The notes beneath the pieces were generated by a model. The model made no database searches. It was given only the letters and a program-made list of their open reading frames with translations, and was not told the origin of the DNA. Source: Magnetococcales bacterium (GTDB lineage Bacteria > Pseudomonadota > Magnetococcia > Magnetococcales > JADGCH01). Taken from it: 64,000 bases of DNA. The position numbers and the translations under genes were made by a program. Where the stretch lies: positions 1-64,000 of the forward strand of contig JADGCH010000001.1 in assembly GCA_015229115.1 (NCBI GenBank). Reading direction: 5' to 3'. Of the stretch, positions 8,591 to 16,975 are shown piece after piece. The first letter of the stretch is position 1; each line of letters opens with the position of its first letter.

Positions 8591-9862
8591 TTAGCCCCCT
8601 GCCTGCCGAATGGTCTGAATCGCCTTCAGTGCTGCGGCCGTACTGGCCTGGACGGCACTGGCTACATCCACCGGTGCGGCGGAACAACCCACCGCGTGAA
8701 TGCCGTTCTGTCCGTTGACCACAAAGCCATAGTCATCGTAACGCACATCAGCGGCCGGAATGGGTGAGGTAGCACTGTTGGGTTCCATGCCAGTGGCCAG
8801 CACCACCAGATCGTAACGCTCGGCATAGCGTTCACCCGTTAGCGTATTTTCACCCATCACAATCGGATCGTGTGTCTTGGGGTCCTCATCAATGCGGGCT
8901 GGTTTCGACTTGACCCAGTGAACCTGGGCATCGGCCTCGACCTTTTTCTGGAACGCTTCGTAGCGATCCATGGCGCGCAGGTCGATATAGTAGATCGTTA
9001 CCTTGGCATCGGGATATTGCTCACGAATGTAGGTGGCCTGTTTCATGGAGGCCAGGCAGCAAATCTGCGAGCAGAAGGGCAGGTAGTTATGATCCCGTGA
9101 CCCAGCGCACTGGATGAAAGCAATATTCTTGACCGCCTTGCCATCGGATGGACGGACGATCTGGCCGCGAGTTGGGCCCTGTCCGCTCGACAGGCGTTCA
9201 AAACGCATGTTGTTGATGACATTAGCATACAAACCGAAGCCATAGGGGCGGACACGTCCCGGATCATAGGGTTGCCAACCGGTAGCCCAGATGATGCTAC
9301 CGACCGTCAGGGTGACCGTTTTGGCCTCCATATCGGGCTCAATGGCACCGACCGGACACAGCTGCGCCAGCTTGCGCGCTTCGTCACTTTTAGCAAAGGT
9401 GGCATCCATGACGTAGCGGGCCGGAAAGGCCATGGCATGGGGGCGACCAATGGCCTTGGTTTGGCCCATCCCGAAATTGAACGGGTCGTCGATCTGGGTC
9501 GTGCACGCTTTGGAGCATTCATCACAAGCGGTGCATTTGTCGTTGACAAAACGCGGATTTTGCCGGACACGCACGCTAAAATGGCCGGCTGTTCCGGTAA
9601 TTTCTTCCACTTCAGCCAGTGTGTAGAAGGTAATACGCGCATTGTTGCGAATGCGCTGATAGTTGATTTCCAAACCACAAGTGGGCGTACACAGCTTGGG
9701 AAAATATTTGTTGTGTTGCGCCACACGTCCCCCAAGATAGGGATTCTTCTCGACTAAAATCACTGAATAGCCGACTTCAGCGGCCTCGACAGCGGCTGTA
9801 AGGCCACTGATTCCGCCGCCGACGACCAGAATGGTTTGGCTCCCGCCGTTGCCCGTCGTCAC
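8591..9862 (-). CDS. qmoA: QmoA / HdrA-like flavoprotein
   Basis: The 423-residue protein has the FAD motif VVGGGISGLTAA at 13-24, the HdrA block with CTPTCGLEIN, a ferredoxin-like cysteine set (CTACDECSKAC near 110) and CCLASMKQATY. Length and motifs match QmoA, the first subunit of the Qmo complex, which passes electrons between APS reductase and quinones in sulfate reducers and some sulfur oxidisers. It starts at a GTG with a good Shine-Dalgarno (GGAGGTG). The AT-rich 111 nt between fur and this start is the likely promoter region, but I could not place a confident promoter. No aprAB or sat gene lies in the window. Confidence 0.88.
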   Translation of the reverse strand: MTTGNGGSQTILVVGGGISGLTAAVEAAEVGYSVILVEKNPYLGGRVAQHNKYFPKLCTPTCGLEINYQRIRNNARITFYTLAEVEEITGTAGHFSVRVRQNPRFVNDKCTACDECSKACTTQIDDPFNFGMGQTKAIGRPHAMAFPARYVMDATFAKSDEARKLAQLCPVGAIEPDMEAKTVTLTVGSIIWATGWQPYDPGRVRPYGFGLYANVINNMRFERLSSGQGPTRGQIVRPSDGKAVKNIAFIQCAGSRDHNYLPFCSQICCLASMKQATYIREQYPDAKVTIYYIDLRAMDRYEAFQKKVEADAQVHWVKSKPARIDEDPKTHDPIVMGENTLTGERYAERYDLVVLATGMEPNSATSPIPAADVRYDDYGFVVNGQNGIHAVGCSAAPVDVASAVQASTAAALKAIQTIRQAGG

Positions 9863-9973
9863 GATACACCTCCAAGGTTGAGGGTCAGAGCACAGTCATG
9901 TGCTACCATTTGCTAAGCATTACACTCTATAATATTCTAAAATTCTGATAAACGCCACACCCTATTTTTCAAT

Positions 9974-10411
9974 TCAATTGCTTGGTAAGGATGTTTCCCT
10001 GTAAGGGCAATCTTTCTTCAAACAGTCGACGTAGAGGTAGAGGGCATGTTCCTGCACCAGAAAGCCCCTCTGCTCGGCAATTTCACATTGACGATGTTCA
10101 ATGGCCTCGTCGTAGAACTCCTCAACCTTACCGCATTGCAGGCAGACCAGATGGTCATGGTGACGGCCCTGATCCAGTTCAAAAACGGCTTTACCTTCCT
10201 CAAAGTGATGACGCACCAGCAGACCGGCGTGTTCAAACTGGGTCAACACCCGATAGATGGTCGCCAGTCCAACATCTTCCGATTCCGACAACAGCTTGCG
10301 GTAAATTTCCTCGGCGCTCAGGTGATCCTGGGGGGCAGACATGAACAACTGCAGGATTTTCATGCGCGGCATCGTTGCTTTCAAGCCGGCTTTTTTGAGG
10401 TCGTGGTCCAA
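9974..10411 (-). CDS. fur: Fur-family transcriptional regulator
   Basis: The 145-residue protein begins with the winged helix (LKATMPRMKILQLF, then VGLATIYRVLTQFEHAGL). It continues with the Fur metal sites: HHFEEGKAVFEL, the RHHDHLVCLQCGKVEEF block and the second cysteine pair CLKKDCP. Both CxxC-type pairs are present, as in zinc-structured Fur rather than PerR or Zur variants, though the subgroup cannot be fixed by eye. Fur represses iron-uptake genes when loaded with Fe2+. It is transcribed divergently from tsaD and upstream of qmoA in the same direction. I saw no convincing Fur box in the 10412-10558 gap. Confidence 0.92.
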   Translation of the reverse strand: MDHDLKKAGLKATMPRMKILQLFMSAPQDHLSAEEIYRKLLSESEDVGLATIYRVLTQFEHAGLLVRHHFEEGKAVFELDQGRHHDHLVCLQCGKVEEFYDEAIEHRQCEIAEQRGFLVQEHALYLYVDCLKKDCPYRETSLPSN

Positions 10412-10558
10412 AGACGGTGATCTCCTTTCCTGTTGAATGAACCGTTAGCGTATAAGTTAAACACAAAAAGTAATTGATTAAAAGCAAAAACAATGACAGA
10501 ATAGCAGCTATCATGTCACAATCGGTACCATGACTGTAACACTTCGATAGGCATGACG

Positions 10559-11626
10559 ATGGCATCTATCCAATCTCCGTTGACCATTCTTGGTATTGAA
10601 AGCAGTTGTGATGAAACGGCTGCCGCCGTGGTGCGGGCCACAGCCGACTACGACCGACCCAACGGCACCATCCTGGCCAACGTGGTGGTGTCCCAGCTGG
10701 AGCTGCATGCCAGCTATGGGGGAGTCGTGCCGGAGCTGGCCAGTCGTGCCCATATTCGCCATCTCTACCCCGTGATCCGGCAGGCCATGAGTCAGGCTGG
10801 TGTCCAGTTTCAGGAACTGGATGGCGTGGCTGTGACAGCCGGTCCCGGCTTGGCAGGAGCCCTGTTGGCCGGTATCGCCGTGGCCAAGGGAGTGGCCCTG
10901 GCAGTTGGCAAGCCCCTGATCGGGGTTCATCACATGGAAGGGCATCTGATGAGTCCATTTCTGGGGCAGCAGCCGCTCCATTTTCCCTTTATTGCCCTGC
11001 TGGTCTCCGGAGGGCACACGCTGTTGCTGCTGGTACGCCGCTTTGGTGACTATCAATTGCTGGGGCGCAGTCGGGACGATTCGGTCGGTGAGGCTTTCGA
11101 CAAGGGTGCGCGGTTGCTGGGACTGGGCTACCCAGGCGGGCCGGCCCTGTCGTTGGCGGCACAGGGTGGTGATCCCCAGGCCTTTCATTTGCCCCAGGTG
11201 TTGTTGCAGCGCGAACAATTCGATTTCTCTTTTTCCGGTCTCAAGACGGCACTGCGGCTGCTGATTGAGCGGCAGGCTAACTTGCTGGAGGATCCGCTGC
11301 AACGGCGCCATCTCGCCGCCTGTTATCAGCAGGCTCTGGTCACGCCGCTGGTAATCAAGTCGATAGCTGCCTGCCAACAGCTGGCCATTCCCCGTTTGGT
11401 GGTGGCCGGTGGGGTGGGAGCCAACCAGCAGTTGCGTCAGTTGCTGCAGCAGCAGGCGCAACAACGTCAGATTGAGCTGCTGTTTCCTGCCTTGTCGCTC
11501 TGTACCGATAATGCCGCCATGATTGCCCTGGCCGGACTGCTAAGATTGGCGGGTGGTCAATCAGCCACCATGGAGCTCAATGCCCGTGCCCGCTGGCCCA
11601 TTGAGACCTTTGTGCAGCATGGATGA
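10559..11626 (+). CDS. tsaD: tRNA threonylcarbamoyladenosine transferase TsaD
   Basis: About 355 residues. TsaD transfers the threonylcarbamoyl group from TC-AMP to A37 of ANN-decoding tRNAs, working with TsaB and TsaE. Hallmarks are ILGIESSCDETAAA at the N-terminus, the metal-binding HHMEGHL, VSGGHTLLL, and VVAGGVGANQQLR and CTDNAAMIA toward the end. Length is normal for the family. The ATG at 10559 is chosen because the GATAGG ribosome site is about 7 nt upstream of it; the ATG at 10553 is nearly adjacent to that site. gpsA follows after 15 nt. Confidence 0.95.
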   Translation: MASIQSPLTILGIESSCDETAAAVVRATADYDRPNGTILANVVVSQLELHASYGGVVPELASRAHIRHLYPVIRQAMSQAGVQFQELDGVAVTAGPGLAGALLAGIAVAKGVALAVGKPLIGVHHMEGHLMSPFLGQQPLHFPFIALLVSGGHTLLLLVRRFGDYQLLGRSRDDSVGEAFDKGARLLGLGYPGGPALSLAAQGGDPQAFHLPQVLLQREQFDFSFSGLKTALRLLIERQANLLEDPLQRRHLAACYQQALVTPLVIKSIAACQQLAIPRLVVAGGVGANQQLRQLLQQQAQQRQIELLFPALSLCTDNAAMIALAGLLRLAGGQSATMELNARARWPIETFVQHG

Positions 11627-11641
11627 GATGAAGGAGGGAGC

Positions 11642-12655
11642 ATGACCAGACAGGTGGCCGTCATCGGTGCCGGATCGTGGGGCACGGCACTGGCTGCGGC
11701 GTTATCGGTCCGCATGCCGCGGGTGACACTGTGGTGCCGTGAAGCGGAGATTGCTGCTGGCATCGGGCAGCAACGTCGCAATCCGCTCTATCTGTCCGAC
11801 CTGACGCTACCGGATGGGGTGGTGCCCAGCACCGACCTGATTGCCACCGCCTCCAGCCATGACGTGCTGGTGATGGCGATACCGGTGCAGTTTACTCGCC
11901 CCCTGATGCTACAGATTCAGCCCTATCTTCAGCCCGGTGTGGTCATCGTATCGGCCAGCAAGGGCATCGAAGTGGCTACCCTGACGCTGTTGTCCGACAT
12001 GTACCGGCAGACTCTGGGGCCCGAGCTGGCAAGGCGCTGCTGTTACCTGTCCGGTCCCTCCTTTGCGCGTGAGGTGGTGCAGCAGTTGCCCACCGCTGTC
12101 GTCATCGCCGGTGATGAGGCTAGCCTGGTTGAGGAGATGCAGCAACTCTGTTCCACGCCCTTCTTTCGCTGCTATCGTTGCAGCGATCCGGTCGGTGTCC
12201 AGTTGGGCGGAGCCCTGAAAAACATCATCGCCATTGCGGCTGGCATCAGTGATGGCCTGGGTCTGGGTCACAATGCCCGGGCGGCCCTGATCAGCCGTGG
12301 TCTGGTTGAAATGATCCGCTTTGGCAGCCATTTCGGCGGACAGCCAGCCACGTTTGCTGGCCTTTCCGGTCTGGGAGACCTATTGCTGACCGCCACTTCG
12401 GACCAGTCGCGCAACTACCGGGTCGGTTGGCGTATTGGTTGTGGTGACCAACCGGAAACGGTTTTTCAGGGTATGACCGAAGTGGCCGAAGGCGTCACCA
12501 CCACCCTGGGTGTCTACCGTCTGGCCCAGCAACACCACATCGACATGCCAATCACCGAGGCGGTGCAGGCTATTTTGCATCAGGGCGGCCAGCCGCAGGC
12601 GGTAGTAGCCGATTTGATGGCCCGCAGCCTCAAGGCCGAGCGGGAGTTTTTATGA
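11642..12655 (+). CDS. gpsA: Glycerol-3-phosphate dehydrogenase [NAD(P)+]
   Basis: The 337-residue cytosolic enzyme reduces dihydroxyacetone phosphate to sn-glycerol-3-phosphate for phospholipid synthesis. The Rossmann motif VAVIGAGSWGTALA is at the N-terminus. Family blocks KGIEVAT, LSGPSFAREV, GALKNIIAIAAGISDGLGLG (catalytic Lys) and LSGLGDLLLTATS are all present. A ribosome site (GGAGG) lies just before the ATG. The last 26 nt overlap the 3' end of the convergent antitoxin gene. Confidence 0.96.
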   Translation: MTRQVAVIGAGSWGTALAAALSVRMPRVTLWCREAEIAAGIGQQRRNPLYLSDLTLPDGVVPSTDLIATASSHDVLVMAIPVQFTRPLMLQIQPYLQPGVVIVSASKGIEVATLTLLSDMYRQTLGPELARRCCYLSGPSFAREVVQQLPTAVVIAGDEASLVEEMQQLCSTPFFRCYRCSDPVGVQLGGALKNIIAIAAGISDGLGLGHNARAALISRGLVEMIRFGSHFGGQPATFAGLSGLGDLLLTATSDQSRNYRVGWRIGCGDQPETVFQGMTEVAEGVTTTLGVYRLAQQHHIDMPITEAVQAILHQGGQPQAVVADLMARSLKAEREFL

Positions 12656-12890
12656 CCAGCTTAGCAGCTGCATGAGAGGTTTTCGTGCTGACGACCTTGT
12701 AGAGACTCTCCCGGCCAAGACCGGTATTTTCGGCAAGCCGGTTCATGCCACGCGTTTTGGCGACGTGGCCAAGCGCTGCAAGAAGCTCATCCGTGTTTCC
12801 GTCCTCCATGACCTGAGAGAGGTATTCGACGATTACTTCTTCGTTGTCCAGGTAGGCCGATGGATCAAAGTCGGTGACGATAGGTTTCAT
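12630..12890 (-). pseudogene. Orphan, C-terminally degraded addiction-module antidote protein
   Basis: The 86-residue product has a near-complete match in pattern to the HigA-like 'probable addiction module antidote' family: FDPSAYLDNEEVIVEYLSQVMEDG, then LLAALGHVAKTRGMN and the recognition helix GLGRESLYK. The family normally continues with a Gly-Asn-Pro turn and a final helix (about 95-100 residues). Here that part is replaced by an unrelated Lys/Ala-rich tail ending at a stop inside gpsA. No RelE/HigB-type toxin lies upstream (12891 onward) or downstream. I read it as a relict antitoxin whose 3' end was lost, although the HTH could still bind DNA. Confidence 0.6.
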
Positions 12891-12958
12891 GATTCAGCGT
12901 GAGCCAAAGCACAAAAGTGTCTGTTTGTCGAATTGTGTACATGGGGTTTAGTGTATCC

Positions 12959-13903
12959 ATGTGGATACAAAAAGGCAAGAGGCAGCTTCAGCTATGTCCC
13001 ATAAGGGCCTTTTCAGCTAGACATGCGCCTCGAATCTGTTTGACCGTCATAGCAGCCCTCACAGGCTGTTGTCTCACTGCCCAGGCAGCGGTCACGGTCG
13101 TCGATGATACCGGCCGGACGGTGGCGTTGTCCCAGCCGGCCCGGCGTATCGTCAGCCTGGCTCCCGACCTGACCGAATTGCTGTTTGCAGCCGGTGCCGG
13201 GTCGGCCCTGGTGGGTGTCAGCGATTTCAGCGATTATCCGGCCGAGGCGCAGCAGATTGTACGCATCGGCGGTTATGGCCGCATGGATATCGAGCGGGTG
13301 GTGGCGCTGCAACCGGATCTGGTGGTGGCTTGGCACAGTGGCAGCAGTCAGCGGCAACTGCGACTACTACAGCCGTTGGCCCTACCGGTCTATCAGGCTG
13401 AACCGCGACGGATGACCGATATCGCCGCAACGCTGCGGCGGCTGGGGCAGCTGGCTGGAACCGCAGCGGTGGCCGAACAGACGGCCAGTGACTTTGAGCA
13501 GCAACTGGCACAACTTCAGCCCGCCGTGACAGATACTGCGTCGCGTGTGCCGCTGGTCTATCAGGTCTGGCATCGGCCGGTCATGACCGTCAACGGTAAC
13601 CACCTGATCAGCGATGTGATTGAGCGCTGCGGGGGGCGTAATCTCTTCGCCCAGCTGTCGGTGATGACCCCTGCCATCAGTCGTGAAGCGGTGCTGGTAG
13701 CTCAACCGGCCCTGATCGTCGCCAGCGGCTATCAGGGCGAAGATCGGCCGCCATGGCTCGACGAGTGGCAACACTGGCCTTGGCCATCCGGTCCAGTCTC
13801 TTTGGTCACCATTCCACCGGAGTGGATTCAGCGGCACAACCCGCGCATTCTTCAGGGAGCAGCCCGTCTATGCCAAGCCATAGCGACCCGCACACCTCGA
13901 TAA
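12959..13903 (+). CDS. Periplasmic binding protein of cobalamin/metallophore type (BtuF-like)
   Basis: About 314 residues. A signal peptide (hydrophobic run ICLTVIAALTGCCLTAQA) precedes the helical-backbone binding-protein fold: RRIVSLAPDLTELLFAAGAG, VVALQPDLVVAWHSG, and a C-terminal part with IERCGGRNLFA. These are typical of BtuF and related vitamin B12 or iron-siderophore binding proteins. No permease or ATPase gene is adjacent, so the ligand is open. Of three ATGs (12899, 12941, 12959) the last places the signal peptide closest to the start. The Cys before the cleavage region could also mark a lipoprotein. The 3' end overlaps the next gene by 34 nt. Confidence 0.7.
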   Translation: MWIQKGKRQLQLCPIRAFSARHAPRICLTVIAALTGCCLTAQAAVTVVDDTGRTVALSQPARRIVSLAPDLTELLFAAGAGSALVGVSDFSDYPAEAQQIVRIGGYGRMDIERVVALQPDLVVAWHSGSSQRQLRLLQPLALPVYQAEPRRMTDIAATLRRLGQLAGTAAVAEQTASDFEQQLAQLQPAVTDTASRVPLVYQVWHRPVMTVNGNHLISDVIERCGGRNLFAQLSVMTPAISREAVLVAQPALIVASGYQGEDRPPWLDEWQHWPWPSGPVSLVTIPPEWIQRHNPRILQGAARLCQAIATRTPR

Positions 13904-14589
13904 AATCTGTCATGATTTGGGATGGACCGATTCGGCTGTTCCACTGGAGCCTGGTGATAGCTGTGCTGGCTTTGATCATCACCGGTAACCTTGGTGGACT
14001 GCTGCTCAAGGGTCATATTACCGCCGGTCTGCTGGTGCTGGGGTTATTGCTGTTTCGACTGTGCTGGGGCGTGGTGGGCTCGACCACAGCCCGGTTCAGC
14101 CAGTTTACACCCTCACCGGCGACACTCATGGCCTATGGGCGTGGTCAGTGGCAGGGAGTGGGCCATAATCCGTTGGGGGCCCTGTCGGTCTACGCCATGC
14201 TGGCACTGTTGTTGTGCCAGAGTGTCACCGGCCTGTTCAGCTACGATGATATCGCTTTTCAGGGACCACTGGCCCACCATGTCAGCCGGGGACTGGTCAA
14301 GTCATTGACCTCGTTGCATCAATGGGGGGCCAGAATACTGTATGGATTGCTCCTGATGCATCTGTGTGCTATTCTCTGGCATTTTTTAACAGGGCGTAAT
14401 CTGGTGACACCGATGATAACCGGCCGTAAGCAGTCGCATCCTGGTCCGCCGGTCGTCTTGCAGCAAGGCAGCTGGTGGGCACTGGTGATGTCTGTTGCCA
14501 TGGCGGTTAGCATCGTGTGCGGGATTTATCTGGCCTCGGTTGACCGACCGACAACGGCTATAACGCCCGTGGCAACGCCTGACTGGTAA
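13870..14589 (+). CDS. Cytochrome b561-family membrane protein
   Basis: About 239 residues with four main membrane spans and a fifth near the C-terminus. The first span has the heme-ligand context IRLFHWSLV. The fourth has MHLCAILWHFLTGRNLVTPMITG, the typical end of bacterial Ni/Fe-hydrogenase-type or b561 cytochromes. These di-heme b proteins pass electrons between quinols and soluble c cytochromes. I chose the ATG at 13870, inside the previous gene, because a GGAG lies 10 nt upstream; the ATG at 13912 has no ribosome site. The redox partner is unknown; cytochromes c are encoded at 29074 and 34541. Confidence 0.8.
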   Translation: MPSHSDPHTSIKSVMIWDGPIRLFHWSLVIAVLALIITGNLGGLLLKGHITAGLLVLGLLLFRLCWGVVGSTTARFSQFTPSPATLMAYGRGQWQGVGHNPLGALSVYAMLALLLCQSVTGLFSYDDIAFQGPLAHHVSRGLVKSLTSLHQWGARILYGLLLMHLCAILWHFLTGRNLVTPMITGRKQSHPGPPVVLQQGSWWALVMSVAMAVSIVCGIYLASVDRPTTAITPVATPDW

Positions 14590-14610
14590 TTCTATTCTGG
14601 AGTGTGACTG

Positions 14611-15915
14611 GTGTATAAAACAATACGATGGCTGTTAGCGCTCACCTCGGCTGTGGCAGCTGCTCCGGCTACTGCTGAAGACCTCATGCAGGTCTATGCC
14701 CTGGCGCTACAGCAGGATGCTGGTCTGGCGGTTGCCGGAGAAAAGAAGGCGATGGGCATGGAATCGGTGCCGCAGGGGCTGGCGGCGTTGCTGCCGAGCG
14801 CTGGACTGGTTGGGCAATACAGCCATGTCAGCCTACAGGAGCCGGTCAACGACCACTACCGCAGCCGTGGCTACTCACTCAATCTTCAGATGCCACTGTT
14901 TCGCTGGGACCTGATTAAAGGGTACGAAAAGGCGCAAAAAGAAGAGAAAAAGGCTCTGGTGGAATACATCGCAGCGGAGCAGGATCTGGTGATGCGGTCG
15001 GCCAGACTCTATTATGAAGCGCTGCTGGCCGTCGATACCCTACAGCTGGCTCTGGCGGAAAAGGAGGCTATGAGGCAGCGGCTGGAGACCACCAAGGCTA
15101 GCCTGGAAGTGGGTACGGCGGTCATGACAGACCTGCATGAGGCCCAGGCCGCCTTTGATGTGGCTGAAACAGGAGTCATCCAGGCCAACAATCAGCATCG
15201 CAGCCGTTTTGAGGCCTTGCAAGAGGTGACCGGTCAGAGGTTATCCTCATTGGCACCACTGAAGCAGGAAATTCCGTTGATCAAGCCGGATCCGGACAAC
15301 GTCGAGGAGTGGGTCAATAAGGCTCGGGCGGATAACATCAGCCTCAGGTTGGCAGGGTTGGATAAGGAGATTGCGGACGATATGGCCCAGGCCGCCTGGA
15401 CCGGTCACCTGCCTGCCGTCGATCTGATGGCAGCCCATGGTTACAGCAACAGTGGAGCACTGCCGCAATTCCAGGGTGGCATCATGCGCAGCGATAGCGT
15501 AACGGTGCAGCTGAGTGTGCCTTTGTTTGCCGGTGGTGGGGCTTCTTCCAAAGTGCGTCAGGCCAAGGCCGCCCATAGCATGAGCCAGCAGGCAGAGGAT
15601 GGGGTGCTACGCCAGGTGGTGCGACAGAGCCGCGACGCTTATTGGGGGCTGCAATCAGCGATTGCCCAGGTGCAGGCCATGCGTCAGATTCTGGTTTCAT
15701 CGCAAAGCAACCTGGAAACGACCGAGGCAGGTTATGCGGCCGGGATTCGTACCATGGTCGATGTGGTCGCCTCGCAACGCGAGCTGTTTCGTGCCAAACG
15801 CGACTATGCCCAGGCTCGTTATGGCTACATCTTCCAGTCACTGGGTCTTAAGCAGGTCGCCGGGCTGCTCTCCAGCCACGATCTGCAAGCCATTAACGAG
15901 TGGAATCAGCACTAG
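14611..15915 (+). CDS. TolC-family outer-membrane efflux channel
   Basis: The 434-residue protein has a signal peptide ending ...APATAEDL and the long alternating helical and beta segments of TolC proteins, with paired repeats (residues about 20-220 and 230-430). Conserved-type features include LFRWDL in the first half and LFAGGGASSKVRQAKA in the second. The start is GTG, 8 nt after a GGAG. The membrane-fusion gene follows 10 nt after its stop, so this is the outer-membrane part of a tripartite efflux pump. Confidence 0.88.
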   Translation: MYKTIRWLLALTSAVAAAPATAEDLMQVYALALQQDAGLAVAGEKKAMGMESVPQGLAALLPSAGLVGQYSHVSLQEPVNDHYRSRGYSLNLQMPLFRWDLIKGYEKAQKEEKKALVEYIAAEQDLVMRSARLYYEALLAVDTLQLALAEKEAMRQRLETTKASLEVGTAVMTDLHEAQAAFDVAETGVIQANNQHRSRFEALQEVTGQRLSSLAPLKQEIPLIKPDPDNVEEWVNKARADNISLRLAGLDKEIADDMAQAAWTGHLPAVDLMAAHGYSNSGALPQFQGGIMRSDSVTVQLSVPLFAGGGASSKVRQAKAAHSMSQQAEDGVLRQVVRQSRDAYWGLQSAIAQVQAMRQILVSSQSNLETTEAGYAAGIRTMVDVVASQRELFRAKRDYAQARYGYIFQSLGLKQVAGLLSSHDLQAINEWNQH

Positions 15916-15925
15916 GAGCGCAGCC

Positions 15926-16975
15926 ATGATGACCAGGATACTCGGTTTTGTTCTAATGGGATTACTCCCGTGGGTCGGTGCATCCGCGGCCAGCAACGAC
16001 GCTCCTCTGACCACGGCCGTGGTGGTCGAACGCTCGATGCCAAACGAGCTGATGCTGGAAGGGACGGTTGAAGCGGTCAATCTGGCCACGGTCACGGCCA
16101 AGACCAGCGGGACGGTGGTGGAAATCAACTTCGACGTCAACGACTACGTCAAGGAAGGGACCGTGCTGCTGCGCTTCCAGGGCAAAATCAACCAGGCTGG
16201 CCTGCTACGTGCCAAGGCTGGTCTGGCTGGTGCCACAGCCAATCTGGTGCGGGCCGAGCGGGAATATCAGCGCCTCAATACCCTGTTTGACAAAAAAATG
16301 GTGACCGCCTCACAGATCGATCAGGCCCGGGCCAGTCTGGATGCAGCCAGAGCTGGCGTGGAAGCCGATCATGCCCAGATCACCACGGCTACGGAAAGCG
16401 TTTCCGATACGGTGGTCAAGGCGCCCTATAGCGGTTTTGTCGTCAAACGGTTCATCCAGCTCGGCGAGACGGCCAATGTTGGACAACCGTTGTTTACCGG
16501 TATGTCACTTGACAAGCTGCGGGTTCAAACGGCTGTGCCCCAGTCGTGGATGTCGATGGTGCGCCAATACCGGCAGGCCGATGTGCTGTTGTCCGACTCT
16601 AAACGGATAGCAGCCCAATCCTTGGTGTTCTTTCCCTATGCTGACGACAAGAGCCACGACTTCAACATCCGGCTCAACCTGCCACCCGGTACCGAAGGGG
16701 TCTTTCCCGGTACGCTGGTCAAGACCGCCTTCAAAATCGGTGAAAGTAACCGGTTGCTGATGCCGGCGTCAGCCTTGGTACGGCGGGGTGAATTGACCGC
16801 TGTCTATGTCGTCGATGGTGACGCCATCCTGCTGCGACCGGTGCTGGTGGGGGCGTTACAGGGAGAAGGGCTGATTGAAATTCTCTCAGGGCTGCATGCG
16901 GCTGAAAAAGTGGCCACCGACCCGGTGCGTGCCGGACAGTATCTGCAGGCCAAACGCATAGGTGGCGCGTCATGA
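15926..16975 (+). CDS. RND efflux periplasmic adaptor (membrane fusion protein)
   Basis: About 349 residues with a signal peptide (GFVLMGLLPWVGASAA). It has the HlyD/AcrA layout: lipoyl half-motifs (AVNLATVTAKTSGTVVEI and VVKAPYSGFVVKRF) flanking a coiled-coil hairpin (about 90-160), then beta-barrel and membrane-proximal domains (NRLLMPASALVRRGE). The ATG at 15926 sits 7 nt after AGGAG. The stop overlaps the pump gene start by 4 nt. The adaptor links the inner-membrane RND protein to the TolC channel. Confidence 0.92.
   Translation: MMTRILGFVLMGLLPWVGASAASNDAPLTTAVVVERSMPNELMLEGTVEAVNLATVTAKTSGTVVEINFDVNDYVKEGTVLLRFQGKINQAGLLRAKAGLAGATANLVRAEREYQRLNTLFDKKMVTASQIDQARASLDAARAGVEADHAQITTATESVSDTVVKAPYSGFVVKRFIQLGETANVGQPLFTGMSLDKLRVQTAVPQSWMSMVRQYRQADVLLSDSKRIAAQSLVFFPYADDKSHDFNIRLNLPPGTEGVFPGTLVKTAFKIGESNRLLMPASALVRRGELTAVYVVDGDAILLRPVLVGALQGEGLIEILSGLHAAEKVATDPVRAGQYLQAKRIGGAS

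Noticed and set aside
10412-10558. Possible Fur box or strong promoter between fur and tsaD
   Set aside because: The AT-rich stretch lacks a convincing 19-bp palindrome, and -35/-10 pairs were too weak to call.
10511-11464. 317-codon minus-strand frame over tsaD
   Set aside because: Antisense to a fully conserved tsaD; the composition is Gln/His-rich without domains.
12656-12958. Cobalamin riboswitch before the BtuF-like gene
   Set aside because: No B12-box-like sequence was seen; most of the stretch is taken by the antitoxin gene on the other strand.
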